Assembly (NCBI GenBank): GCA_947499005.1
Contig: CANMML010000012.1
Coordinates: forward strand, 61,529 to 125,528
Length of the DNA stretch: 64,000 nucleotides
Reading direction: 5' to 3'
Source of the DNA: an uncultured Aquimarina sp.
Lineage (GTDB): Bacteria; Bacteroidota; Bacteroidia; Flavobacteriales; Flavobacteriaceae
Shown here: one piece after another, positions 17,853 to 26,328 of the stretch
Layout: every line of letters begins with the position of its first letter
Numbering within the stretch: the first letter of the stretch is position 1
Translations under genes and position numbers: made by a program
Notes under the pieces: model-generated
What the model was told of the DNA's origin: nothing
What the model saw: the letters and a program-made list of their open reading frames with translations, nothing else
Databases searched by the model: none

Positions 17853-18361
17853 AAACAAACAAAAAATCCCACCTAATGTACACCTCATAAGCTGGAAAAC
17901 ATTGATTTCATTGAGATAGAAAGATATTGTATTGGGAAATAAAATGTTTACTTATCTGGTGTCAAGTGTAATATTTATTAAAATAATATTTGGATTTCAA
18001 TACCTCCCAAATACCAGAAAGTATCCATTGAGCTAAAGCTTTATTATAAAATTATCTGATGTACTACTTTACTTTACTGGTTTAGCAGATATTTTCGAAG
18101 TATTGAATACATAGACATACTTTAAAAAAGCACGAACTCGTTCAGCAGGAGATAGTTTTAAAAAACGTTCTCTTTGGCTTTTATTACTTTCGTCTTTTGT
18201 TCTAAATATAATTTTCATAAAACTGTTAATAGTACAAATTAAGTATTAAAAATTAATCATTTATAACTGTCTTTCATCTGCGCGAAATATTCGTCAAGGC
18301 TATTCAAGCGCTTGTCTCATAGCTGCTGCTTGATTCTCGGCGTTAAGTGGGTATTAACTAG
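17853..18361. repeat. 0.5-kb direct repeat, copy 2
   Basis: This 509-bp block matches 16095-16601. The net 2-bp length difference is explained by the indel in the small pseudogene. On the minus strand the block carries the end of one ORF (SLDEYFAQMKDSYK, intact here, stop-containing in copy 1), then the small gene starting at 18218. Confidence 0.9.
18036..18218 (-). pseudogene. Broken small gene, copy 2 (nonsense codon)
   Basis: The minus-strand ATG at 18218 reads in frame through the region that is frameshifted in copy 1, but meets a TAA after codon 49 (KISAKPVK). Copy 1 has AAA at the matching codon. Beyond the stop the frame continues as SSTSDNFIIKL to a TAG, exactly as in copy 1. The two copies therefore carry different, complementary lesions in one ancestral gene of about 61 codons. 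Confidence 0.65.
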
Positions 18362-18539
18362 CCCTATTATTTTTAGATAATCTTTTCAAATTACAGTAAC
18401 GATCTGATATATTACCTTTCTTGTCAAAAACATCCGCATTTTGATGTATTGACAAAGCTTCTTATTGAATACTATCTGATTTTCTAAGTTTGATAGCCAG
18501 TTGTTTCAATAAAATCATCTATGAATCCATTCATATAGT
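18362..18539. other. Coding remnants next to repeat copy 2
   Basis: On the minus strand a short open run (NADVFDKKGNISDRYCNL and so on) ends with a stop supplied by the repeat edge. A separate start near 18535 (MNGFIDDFIETTGYQT) ends quickly. Both look like gene debris. No intact gene is seen. Confidence 0.35.
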
Positions 18540-19100
18540 TTAAATAGCCTCAAGCTCTAACCCCTTTTTATTAATTGTTAAATTTGATCTCTTAAGTTTC
18601 TTGAAATTTTGGTTTAACATTGCTCTTTTTTCATCGTTTAAAAACGTGGGAATAAGAAACTTCAACTCTACATTGAGCAACTTATGTATAGAAATAATAT
18701 CTATCATAGAAAGTGTGCGAACACCATTAAGTAATTCAGACATATAACTTTTGGTATGCCCTAGTAATATTCCAAGATCCTGTTGATTAAGATTCAATTT
18801 TTTAAGCTCACTACGTATAAGCTCTTTACGTGCTGTAAGAAAAATACGTTCGTTTTGAGCAATTTCTTCGGCTATGTCACTAAGGGCAATTTGTCTACCT
18901 GTAATTTCATTAATATCATCCCAGTAATTAGCTTCATATTTTTTTATCAGCTCTCTCAAATGAGTCCGTTGAATGCTAAGCTCTGGATTCTTTTTTGCCA
19001 TAACTCGCAATTTCAATTGAAGCTCACTTGCTCTATTCAATTCTAACTCATTATCTAAAGAAACGATCTTTAGAATATTATCTAAATCAAATTTTTCCAT
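18540..19100 (-). CDS. higA: HTH-type antitoxin (HigA-like)
   Basis: This is a 186-residue protein with a Cro/C1-type helix-turn-helix near residues 100-150 (LNLNQQDLGILLGHTKSYMSELLNGVRTLSM), preceded by a long helical N-terminal part. It lies directly downstream of a HigB-like toxin gene, with a 28-nt gap on the same strand. The toxin-first order is typical of HigBA systems. It probably neutralises the toxin and represses the operon by binding an inverted repeat upstream of the toxin gene. The N-terminal extension is longer than in classical HigA. Confidence 0.78.
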   Translation of the reverse strand: MEKFDLDNILKIVSLDNELELNRASELQLKLRVMAKKNPELSIQRTHLRELIKKYEANYWDDINEITGRQIALSDIAEEIAQNERIFLTARKELIRSELKKLNLNQQDLGILLGHTKSYMSELLNGVRTLSMIDIISIHKLLNVELKFLIPTFLNDEKRAMLNQNFKKLKRSNLTINKKGLELEAI

Positions 19101-19128
19101 GATCCTAAAAATTTACAATTAATACTAA

Positions 19129-19470
19129 TTAATCTATATACCCCCTAGAGCGTAACCATTTTTCAATGACATCCTTATTATTTTTAAAGGTAGTTTCATA
19201 GTTATCATGAGAACCTACCCAAACGACTGTTGCTTCATCATCTGAAAACTCAAGTAAGACCATAGTTCGATGAATCTCGATATCAAAAAAATAAAAACCA
19301 TCGGTGTGAACACAATCTGCGTCAGGTCTATCATTTTTTACATCTTCAGGATTAGACCATAAAGCATTTTCTATATCATCAATAAGTTGATCTATCTTTT
19401 GACATAACTTCTTATTACTCCTTTTCTTCTTTTTTAATTTTTGAAGTTTATCTTTCCTTATTAAATCCAA
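19129..19470 (-). CDS. higB: HigB-family toxin (TTG start)
   Basis: This is a 113-residue HigB-like mRNA interferase of the RelE superfamily. The family-like segments are NALWSNPEDVKND, ADCVHTDGFYFFDIEIHRTMVLLEF and the C-terminal VVWVGSHDNYETTF, with the conserved HDxY. The proposed start is TTG at 19470, because no in-frame ATG exists upstream before the operator region, and the length fits the family. The HTH antitoxin follows. A 10-bp inverted repeat lies just upstream. Confidence 0.75.
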   Translation of the reverse strand: MDLIRKDKLQKLKKKKRSNKKLCQKIDQLIDDIENALWSNPEDVKNDRPDADCVHTDGFYFFDIEIHRTMVLLEFSDDEATVVWVGSHDNYETTFKNNKDVIEKWLRSRGYID

Positions 19471-19497
19471 CTTATAGAGCTTTGAGATGTAAACTTA

Positions 19498-19526
19498 CAA
19501 AAGTTCTACTAAAAACAGAACTTTTG
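19498..19526. promoter_or_regulatory. Inverted-repeat operator upstream of higBA
   Basis: Perfect 10-bp arms, CAAAAGTTCT (19498-19507) and AGAACTTTTG (19517-19526), are separated by 9 nt. The site lies 28 bp upstream of the toxin start, a fitting operator for the HTH antitoxin. Confidence 0.6.
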
Positions 19527-19551
19527 AAGGTCAATTATTTTTAACAGAAAA

Positions 19552-19640
19552 ACACAAACAAAAAATTCCAACTCTTACACACCTCAAAATCTGGAAAGCA
19601 CTAATTTCAACGTAGAACAAAGGAACTATATTAGAAAAAT
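19552..19640. repeat. Degenerate third copy of the left end of the 0.5-kb repeat
   Basis: The run ACAAACAAAAAATTCC, followed by ACACACCTCA-AA-TCTGGAAA-CA, aligns with the left ends of the two repeat copies (ACAAACAAAAAATCCC, GTACACCTCATAAGCTGGAAAACA). Similarity then fades. It suggests an older copy of the element. Confidence 0.45.
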
Positions 19641-19694
19641 AGAATCTTATACCTTTAATACACCTTTATGTACTTCCAATTATCACCAAAATAA

Positions 19695-19724
19695 TTAGGG
19701 ACTAGCCAAACGGCTAACCCCTAA
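19695..19724 (-). terminator. Likely terminator of the VWA lipoprotein gene
   Basis: A stem TTAGGG..CTAGCC / GGCTA..CCCTAA with a two-base internal mismatch and AAAC loop is followed on the minus strand by ATTATTTTGG. It lies about 45 nt past the stop codon. Confidence 0.5.
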
Positions 19725-19767
19725 TCCCCCTATATAAGTGACACTCTTTCTAATACAACAACTTCAT

Positions 19768-20937
19768 CTACCACTTATAATTTTTCGCTTCAGCCTGTTT
19801 TTTTATAGCCTTATTTATAGCGCTTTCTAATTCTCCTTTAGAATCTTCCTTCTGGTTTTGGTCAATAAATGCCCTGCGTTTTTTACTTATTTCCTTTATT
19901 TGTTTTTGAATCTTAACACGTTCTTCCTTTTTTTGCTTTACATAAGCTTCAACCTCTTCTGTAGATTTATCTTTGATCTCTGCTGGCAAACTAGACTTAT
20001 CGACTTTTGAGATTTCAAAATCTTCATCATCCGCAGCATCTACTAAGTCCCAAGACTTATTTTTATATAAACGTGAACTTTTACTTTCTACACGCTTTAT
20101 AGCTACTGCCTCTTCCATTTCTTCGGCATTTAAATCTTGCATGGACTGCATTGCTATTTTTTCCTTTCCCTTACTTCCATAAGAAACATAGGTTTTATTT
20201 AGTTTTTTGTTCAGTTGCATCATTTCTTCATCGTAAGGCGTATCGATATGTACTACCTTTTTATTATGATCAATAGCAACATACTCACCCCCTCCTACTT
20301 GAGCTCCAGATTTCCAACTCCCGCGTACACCTTCGTTATAGTCTCCACAAAAAATGGTATTTACAACAATTCCTTTCTTTTTAGAATTCAATACTGCATC
20401 GGTATAATTCACTTTTCCTTGAGTAAAAGGTTCATTACCTGCGATAAAAATTAGCTTTAAGCCATTTTCTTTAGCTCCCCAGTCTAAATCATCTAAAGAG
20501 GTTTGAATTACCTGTCCACAGTATTCTTGACTTCCACTGGTTTGTAACGAAAATAGCTTTCCTGAAATCTCATCCAAATCTCCTGTGAAACCTTGTATTT
20601 GGTGCATATGACCTTTGTACCCATACATAGCACTTCCGTACTCGTATAAAGCAATTTTTAATTCTGGTTGACTTTCATCACTAGATTTTATACCACTAAA
20701 TTTGTTTACAATATCCCAAAGCTGTGATTTTGCTTGTTCTATCAAACCATTCATACTGCCGCTTACGTCTAACAGAATTGCTATTTTAACTTCGTCTGTC
20801 GCTACAGCTGCTGTTGCTTTCTCATTACCCGCAATAGGATTATTATCAGGTGTTTTTGCCTTAGCGTCGCAGCTATACATGAATGCTATTGAAAATAACG
20901 ATACGATAATTCGAGTACTGTATTTTAGAATTTTCAT
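19768..20937 (-). CDS. VWA-domain lipoprotein
   Basis: This 389-residue protein has a lipoprotein signal peptide ending MYSC (Cys23). A von Willebrand factor A domain (about residues 50-230) carries the MIDAS motif D57-x-S59-x-S61 (DVSGSM). The rest is a charged, helical C-terminal region rich in Lys/Glu (VEAYVKQKKEERVKIQKQIKEISKKRR). It would be an envelope lipoprotein binding a protein partner through a metal-dependent site. A short region of the domain (GSQEYCGQVIQTSLDDLDW) resembles VWA proteins found widely in Bacteroidota. It is transcribed divergently from the sensor kinase gene. The partner is unknown. Confidence 0.85.
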   Translation of the reverse strand: MKILKYSTRIIVSLFSIAFMYSCDAKAKTPDNNPIAGNEKATAAVATDEVKIAILLDVSGSMNGLIEQAKSQLWDIVNKFSGIKSSDESQPELKIALYEYGSAMYGYKGHMHQIQGFTGDLDEISGKLFSLQTSGSQEYCGQVIQTSLDDLDWGAKENGLKLIFIAGNEPFTQGKVNYTDAVLNSKKKGIVVNTIFCGDYNEGVRGSWKSGAQVGGGEYVAIDHNKKVVHIDTPYDEEMMQLNKKLNKTYVSYGSKGKEKIAMQSMQDLNAEEMEEAVAIKRVESKSSRLYKNKSWDLVDAADDEDFEISKVDKSSLPAEIKDKSTEEVEAYVKQKKEERVKIQKQIKEISKKRRAFIDQNQKEDSKGELESAINKAIKKQAEAKNYKW

Positions 20938-21132
20938 AAGATGATGTTTTAAATAAATATTTGCCTTTACTCCTGTAAATCTACCTCGGAGGTATCCCTA
21001 AAAAAACAAGAAACTAGCCACGCCGCCTTTTGAGTACGTGAATGGTACTTTTGAGTGTGTGAAAGGGTATTTATTAGCTAATTGGACTTATTTTATCACA
21101 AACAAGCATTTTTATATACCATATAAAGTGGC

Positions 21133-21144
21133 TAAGTTTATACC
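21133..21144 (+). promoter_or_regulatory. Candidate -7 element immediately before the histidine kinase start
   Basis: TAAGTTTA (21133-21140) matches TAnnTTTG at all but the last base and is followed by four bases and then the ATG at 21145. TTTA at 21111-21114 could serve as the -33 element (18-nt spacer). The spacing copies that at mnmE and would give a leaderless transcript. Confidence 0.4.
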
Positions 21145-23163
21145 ATGCTAAAAAGAAATTACATAGCTATACTTTTACTTTTTATAGTGTCGATTACCTA
21201 TGCTCAGAAAAAAGAGAGCACTAAAGTTCAGCGCAAATGGGTATCAAAACAAAAGGTTTCTGATAAGGACCTGAAGTATGGCGAGTATTTAAGTTCGGCC
21301 ATAGCCTTCAGAAAAAAAGATTTAGAAAAAAGTATTGATTACATTACTCGATCTATTGAAGTTTTAGGACAAGAAGCAAAAGGGGAAAAGCTAGCCAAAG
21401 CGTTGACCGAACTGAGTAAAACCTACCAATATCACGAACAATATAATTTAGCACTGGATAACATCAAAAATGCGCTTAAAGAGAACTATACCATTGACAG
21501 AGAATTATTGTTAGGGCAGACCTTATTATTAAACCAAAATATTAATGAATCTCGAAGTGTATTTCTTTCAATATTGAAGAACAGAAACAGCACATCAGCT
21601 CAACAAATTGAAGCATATGAAGGGCTTGGAGACAGCTACAGAACTATAGGGTTAGATCAACAAGCTGAAAAGTACTACACTAAAAGTATTGAGATTGCCA
21701 AGAAAACGAAGTCTTCAAAATTATCTACTTTAAACACTAAAGTGGGTGATGTCTTAGTAGAACAAAATCAGTTACAACGTGCCGAAGAATTTTATGACAC
21801 TTCTTTAGAAATCTCGAATAAGGAGACGCCTAAGAAAGCCATTATTGTCGAAGAAAAAGTAGCCGATTATTATAATAAAAACAATCAGTTTGACGAAGAG
21901 ATAGAGCTACGAAAGGAGACTATCAAAAAACTGGAAGAAGCTAAATCTATTCCTGTAGAATCCGGAGATGAAAGTACTTCTATCAATAATCTTGAAACTA
22001 AAAAATCAGATTTAGAACCACTCAGTAAAAATCGAATCACTACACAGGGTACAAAACTTAAAATAGCCACTGCCTACAAAGCAAAAAAGGCATATGCAAA
22101 TGCCATTACTTACCTAAATAATAGTATTGAAGACGCTAAAGCTGATAATGATTTAGTGGTTCAAAAAAATGCTTTGAAAGCACTAGCCGAACTTTACAAA
22201 GAACAACAAGAATATAAAAAATCGTTAGCAACCTATGAGTCTTACACGGAAGTTGCCGAATCTTTATACTTAAAAAAAGAACAAGAAGTTAACAAAACTA
22301 TCGCCAGTAATCAGCTTATTGTAACCAAGCAAAGTAAGATTAATACCCTTGAAAAAGACCGCCAATTATTCTCTAGTCGTACTGACCTTGCACAGACTGA
22401 AGAACAGCTGATACGAGAAAGTAATAAGCGACAACGCTTAATTATTTACTCTCTAATTTTGGGATTATTCCTCATGGGCTTGGTTACCTATTTCTTTTAT
22501 AAAAGCAACAAGCAAAAGGAGTTTTCCAATAATTTGTTAGCCTTAAAATCGTTGCGTTCTCAGATGAATCCGCATTTTATTTTTAATGCCTTAAACTCAG
22601 TAAACAACTTTATTGCTAAGAGTGACGAGCGTAGTGCTAATCGATTTTTAAGTGATTTTTCTACCTTAATGCGTTCGGTCTTAGAAAATTCTGAAGAAGA
22701 TTTTATCCCCCTATCTAAAGAACTAAAGTTATTAGAACTCTATACAGAATTAGAGCACTCTCGTTTTCCTGATAAATTTGATTATAACATACACATAGAT
22801 CCACATATTGATATCGAAAGTTTTCAAATCCCTCCCATGTTACTACAACCCTATATAGAAAATGCTATATGGCATGGGCTTCGTTATAAAGAAGAAAAGG
22901 GTTTTTTAAATATTGACTTAACTGCGATAGGTCGTGATGCTATTGCTATTAAAATTGAGGATAATGGGATTGGACGTAAAAAGTCACAAGCCTTAAAGAC
23001 GCAACATCAAAAAAAGCAGCGTTCTAAAGGAATGGGGAATATTAAAAAACGAATTTCTGTACTTAACAAAATGTATAAAGACAAGGTAGATGTTACAATC
23101 ACTGATGCCAGTAACGATGGTACAGGAACTTGTGTAGTTTTAAAACTAAAAAAAGACAACTAA
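21145..23163 (+). CDS. TPR-containing sensor histidine kinase (LytS/YehU type)
   Basis: This is a 672-residue membrane sensor. It has a signal peptide (ending TYAQ), a periplasmic region of tetratricopeptide-like helices (about residues 45-400), a membrane span at 433-453, and a cytoplasmic His_kinase domain of the LytS type. The phosphoacceptor is His477 in QMNPHFIFNALNSV. The ATP-binding region contains LLQPYIENAIWHGL and GMGNIKKRI. It would phosphorylate the LytTR response regulator encoded next, whose ATG overlaps its stop codon (TAATG). The signal sensed is unknown. Confidence 0.92.
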   Translation: MLKRNYIAILLLFIVSITYAQKKESTKVQRKWVSKQKVSDKDLKYGEYLSSAIAFRKKDLEKSIDYITRSIEVLGQEAKGEKLAKALTELSKTYQYHEQYNLALDNIKNALKENYTIDRELLLGQTLLLNQNINESRSVFLSILKNRNSTSAQQIEAYEGLGDSYRTIGLDQQAEKYYTKSIEIAKKTKSSKLSTLNTKVGDVLVEQNQLQRAEEFYDTSLEISNKETPKKAIIVEEKVADYYNKNNQFDEEIELRKETIKKLEEAKSIPVESGDESTSINNLETKKSDLEPLSKNRITTQGTKLKIATAYKAKKAYANAITYLNNSIEDAKADNDLVVQKNALKALAELYKEQQEYKKSLATYESYTEVAESLYLKKEQEVNKTIASNQLIVTKQSKINTLEKDRQLFSSRTDLAQTEEQLIRESNKRQRLIIYSLILGLFLMGLVTYFFYKSNKQKEFSNNLLALKSLRSQMNPHFIFNALNSVNNFIAKSDERSANRFLSDFSTLMRSVLENSEEDFIPLSKELKLLELYTELEHSRFPDKFDYNIHIDPHIDIESFQIPPMLLQPYIENAIWHGLRYKEEKGFLNIDLTAIGRDAIAIKIEDNGIGRKKSQALKTQHQKKQRSKGMGNIKKRISVLNKMYKDKVDVTITDASNDGTGTCVVLKLKKDN

Positions 23164-23888
23164 TGTTAAACGCCATTATTGTAGAAGATGAAGCGAATAG
23201 TCGTGAAATCTTAAGGAATTACCTTGCTAAATATTGCCCACAGGTTTATTTAATAGGTGAAGCTTCTAATATTAATGAGGCTTATGAATTAGTGACTCAT
23301 AATGAGATTCAATTAGTGTTTTTAGATGTTGAAATGCCTTTTGGAAATGCTTTTGATTTTTTAGATAAAGTTCCCAACCGTGAGTTTGAAACTGTGTTTG
23401 TTACGGCATACAATCAGTATGCCATGGATGCGCTAAACAATCATGCTGCTTACTATTTAATGAAACCTATTAATATTGACGAATTAATTAAATCTGTTGC
23501 CTATGTTGCCGAGGTTTTATCGAAAGAAAACGCTTTAGATAACCGCATTTTACAACCTAAGATTCATAAAATTGAAGGTAAAATAACACTCCCCGATCAA
23601 GATGGTTTTCAAGTATTAAATGTAAAAGATATTTTATACTGTAAAGCGGACGGTAATTATACTGAAATCTTCCTTTCAAATAAAAAGCTAGTTATTAGCA
23701 AAACGCTTAAGTATTTTGAAGACGCTTTAGCAGATTTTGCCTTTGCAAGAATTCATAAATCATATATGGTGAATGTCAATGAGATTAGTAAATACAAAAA
23801 AGGAAAAGGCGGTAGCATTACGCTTTCCAACGGAAAAGAATTGATGATTTCTGCTTCGAGAAAAAAGGAGTTGTTGGAGTATTTTTAG
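23163..23888 (+). CDS. LytTR-family response regulator
   Basis: This is a 241-residue regulator with a receiver domain (residues 1-120, phosphoacceptor Asp55 in LVFLDVEMP, conserved Lys101 in LMKP) and a C-terminal LytTR DNA-binding domain (about 140-240, with YCKADGNYTEI and FARIHKSYMVN). I chose the ATG at 23163 rather than one 33 nt upstream. It overlaps the kinase stop as TAATG, and MLNAIIVEDE is the normal family N-terminus. With the kinase it forms a two-component system. Targets are not evident from the window. Confidence 0.93.
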   Translation: MLNAIIVEDEANSREILRNYLAKYCPQVYLIGEASNINEAYELVTHNEIQLVFLDVEMPFGNAFDFLDKVPNREFETVFVTAYNQYAMDALNNHAAYYLMKPINIDELIKSVAYVAEVLSKENALDNRILQPKIHKIEGKITLPDQDGFQVLNVKDILYCKADGNYTEIFLSNKKLVISKTLKYFEDALADFAFARIHKSYMVNVNEISKYKKGKGGSITLSNGKELMISASRKKELLEYF

Positions 23889-23930
23889 GGTAAAAATATT
23901 GGAAAGTAATTTTATGACTTCAAAAACAAA

Positions 23931-23960
23931 AAGGGTTCAACTTAAAAAGTTAAACCCCTT
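23931..23960. terminator. Possible bidirectional terminator between convergent genes
   Basis: An imperfect hairpin, AAGGGTT.AACTT / AAGTT.AACCCCTT, with an AAA loop lies in the 109-bp gap between the response regulator and the OmpA-like gene. A-rich sequence lies on the left and a T/A run on the right, so it could serve either strand. Confidence 0.5.
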
Positions 23961-23997
23961 GATATATATTTCAAAACTAGAATCTGAATCTGCAAAA

Positions 23998-24813
23998 TTA
24001 TTCCTTCATACCTTCCATAATCGTATTAAAAAAGGCTGCATGATCAGCTTTTACCAGAATACGTGTAACTGTTTCAACCGCCTCTGTATTGTATTGACTT
24101 CTTGCAGATGTTTCAACACGTTTTGGATCAATCTTACTTTCAGTTACCAATTGTCTTGCAATGGTAGAAGCTTGTAATGCACTCAAATCCCAGTTGTCTT
24201 TTAATACTTTTTCCTTACTGAAATCTATTTCATTACTATTTCCTTCAATAATAATGCTGTATTCGGGATATCTAGTAAGCAAGTCTCCTACTTTTTTTAT
24301 CGATAATACTCCTTTATCTGTAAGTGCTGTTGTTTTACCATCATTATACAAGTCGGCGTTTGGTATAACTATCGTAAGGATTCCATTTTGGAAGCCTACT
24401 TTTCCTACAGTGCCTAGGCCTTCCTTAAAAACATTAAGCTGCTTTATTTTTTCTTCTTCCGCTTTAGCAAGAGCATCGTTTACCACTTTAAGCTGAGCAT
24501 CTTTCTGTTTTATCGTTTCTAAACTTATCGTTAAATTTTGAACGCGCTGCTGAGACACAGAAGAGAAGTTATTGATAGTCTCTAGCAATTTTGCACTTTC
24601 TTCTCGTGCTTCTGTAACTTCCGAGGTTGTCATTTCTATTCGTTGGTTTAATAGAGACTCCTTTTCTTTAGATATAGATAAATCTTGTTTTGTCTTATTA
24701 AGCTTTGTTTCAAGCTCTGTGATTTTTGCTAAAAGTTCTTTCTTGTTTTGAGCTGATGCAGTGAAAGCTCCAAAAGCAAATACACACAAGTAGATAGTAA
24801 TAATATGTTTCAT
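23998..24813 (-). CDS. OmpA/MotB-like periplasmic protein at the end of the T6SS locus
   Basis: This 271-residue protein has a signal peptide (ending TASAQ), a long coiled coil (about residues 24-135) and a C-terminal OmpA/MotB-like domain (about 140-265). That domain contains NADLYNDGKTTALTDKGVLSI and NWDLSALQASTIARQLV. In the OmpA fold the peptidoglycan-binding Asp and Arg lie in GHTDN and LSxxRA. Here those places read GNSNE and LSALQA, so canonical binding residues are missing. It is 104 nt downstream of tssC on the same strand. It could brace the secretion apparatus to the envelope, but membership in the T6SS is an inference. Confidence 0.7.
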   Translation of the reverse strand: MKHIITIYLCVFAFGAFTASAQNKKELLAKITELETKLNKTKQDLSISKEKESLLNQRIEMTTSEVTEAREESAKLLETINNFSSVSQQRVQNLTISLETIKQKDAQLKVVNDALAKAEEEKIKQLNVFKEGLGTVGKVGFQNGILTIVIPNADLYNDGKTTALTDKGVLSIKKVGDLLTRYPEYSIIIEGNSNEIDFSKEKVLKDNWDLSALQASTIARQLVTESKIDPKRVETSARSQYNTEAVETVTRILVKADHAAFFNTIMEGMKE

Positions 24814-24917
24814 AAATACAATAAGTAGGTTACGTGTAAAAATAAGTATTTAAACTTAATTGTCTAAATGTAGGGTTTTGTCTTTCGCTATAGACAAACA
24901 ATACTTGCATATCTATT

Positions 24918-26327
24918 TTAAATAGCCGCTTCTACTCCTGTCCCCCACTTTTTTGTACTGCCATCAAAATCCATTTTCAACACAAAGTTTTTTGAAGGAA
25001 AAAAGGGCTCTATTCTTAAATCTAAATGAATTAAATTTTTGTTTTTATGATCGAGTTCGAACCTTTTAATAGTAAAACTTTCTATTAGTTTATTAGGCCC
25101 CGAGCATTCATCTAAAAAATCGACAATTTGTTGGGTAAGCTCTTTTCTAACTTTGGCATTAAAATTTTCGAAAGTCCTACGGTTAAAAAAGTCGATAAGT
25201 ACTTTAGTTAGGTAATCGAACACGCGAACGACATTATAACTTTTTAACCCTGGATGCCCTCCATTAAAAAGTGTTTTTGAAGCATAGGCAATAAAAGAAC
25301 CATTATCATAGGCAATAGGAATTAATCCTTCTATTTCTATAATAGAAATATCACTTCTCATTAATGGAAATGTAATTCCTTTAATTCCCTTTAATACTCC
25401 AAAAGTAGCTCCGGCACTTGCTTGGGCTATCAAATTTTGATAAATACGCCCAGCTAAAGCCACCGCTGAGGAAGTATATAAAGGCTCACTTTTTTCAAGA
25501 TCTTGATATTTACCTCTTGCTAAAAGCCAATTACAAGTCATTATTGTATTTGCTTTATACTGGTCAGCACTTGCTAAATTAGCGTCTTCGAATAACTCGA
25601 CTACGTCTTGCGAGCTATCCAACTGCATAAAATCTGTGATCAATAAAAGCTTATTTTCATAAGCGAGTTTCGACCATTTTTCTAATACCCTATTGGATTT
25701 CAAATAACCCGGAATTACCAGTAAACTATAATTCTCACTTAAATCTAATCGATCGAAATGCGCCCCTAAGTTTTCTTGTACCGCATCAAAAAAAACAGTG
25801 TTATCCAGATCTGTTAGCTGTTCTAAACTAGCATTTAAAAAATAAATATTGTCCTTTGAAAGCCCTGTATTTTTAAAAAAGAGATCCGTTGCATGATACC
25901 CACATTCTAACTCACTTACTTCCGAAATAATAGAGGTTAAATTCCTTTGATATAGCTTTTGTAAATTATCATATTCTCGATGCGCCAATGCCACAGTTTC
26001 ATCTACTGCTACTTCTTCTGATAATAAGAGCTCCCAAGCATCTAGTTTTGCTTTCAAAGATTCTTTTAAATCAGTATTGACACTATAAGGATGGTTTTTT
26101 TGAGGTTCATAATTGAGGTATTCCAAATGAGGGATTACACTTTCTATAATCTCTAACAAATCCCCTTCTATTTCTTCCTCTACCTCATCATATTCTAACT
26201 CTTGTACTCCTTCAGGCTCATCTAGTCCATTAACAAATACCTCAGCTTCCTGCTTTTTAAGTTCAGGTGATGGGGTACTTTCTTCATTTAACCTAAAATT
26301 CCCTAAATCTATTAAATCATCTTCCAT
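24918..26327 (-). CDS. tssC: T6SS contractile sheath large subunit TssC
   Basis: This is a 469-residue sheath protein of the Bacteroidetes T6SS-iii type. It has an acidic, probably flexible N-terminus (residues 1-60), then the sheath core. Recognisable segments are YSLLVIPGYLKSNRVLEKW, ANTIMTCNWLLARGKYQDLE and the C-terminal FFPSKNFVLKMDFDGSTKKWGT. With TssB it polymerises into the sheath that contracts around the Hcp tube. The gene begins 1 nt after the tssB stop, so the two are coupled and made together. Confidence 0.88.
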   Translation of the reverse strand: MEDDLIDLGNFRLNEESTPSPELKKQEAEVFVNGLDEPEGVQELEYDEVEEEIEGDLLEIIESVIPHLEYLNYEPQKNHPYSVNTDLKESLKAKLDAWELLLSEEVAVDETVALAHREYDNLQKLYQRNLTSIISEVSELECGYHATDLFFKNTGLSKDNIYFLNASLEQLTDLDNTVFFDAVQENLGAHFDRLDLSENYSLLVIPGYLKSNRVLEKWSKLAYENKLLLITDFMQLDSSQDVVELFEDANLASADQYKANTIMTCNWLLARGKYQDLEKSEPLYTSSAVALAGRIYQNLIAQASAGATFGVLKGIKGITFPLMRSDISIIEIEGLIPIAYDNGSFIAYASKTLFNGGHPGLKSYNVVRVFDYLTKVLIDFFNRRTFENFNAKVRKELTQQIVDFLDECSGPNKLIESFTIKRFELDHKNKNLIHLDLRIEPFFPSKNFVLKMDFDGSTKKWGTGVEAAI

Positions 26328-26328
26328 A

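Noticed and set aside
16095..18361. Insertion sequence
   Set aside because: No transposase, no terminal inverted repeats and no clear target-site duplication; called only a direct repeat.
23130..23162. Upstream ATG adding 11 residues to the LytTR regulator
   Set aside because: The extension lies in the kinase coding end and is unlike receiver domains; the ATG at 23163 overlaps the kinase stop and begins the normal domain.
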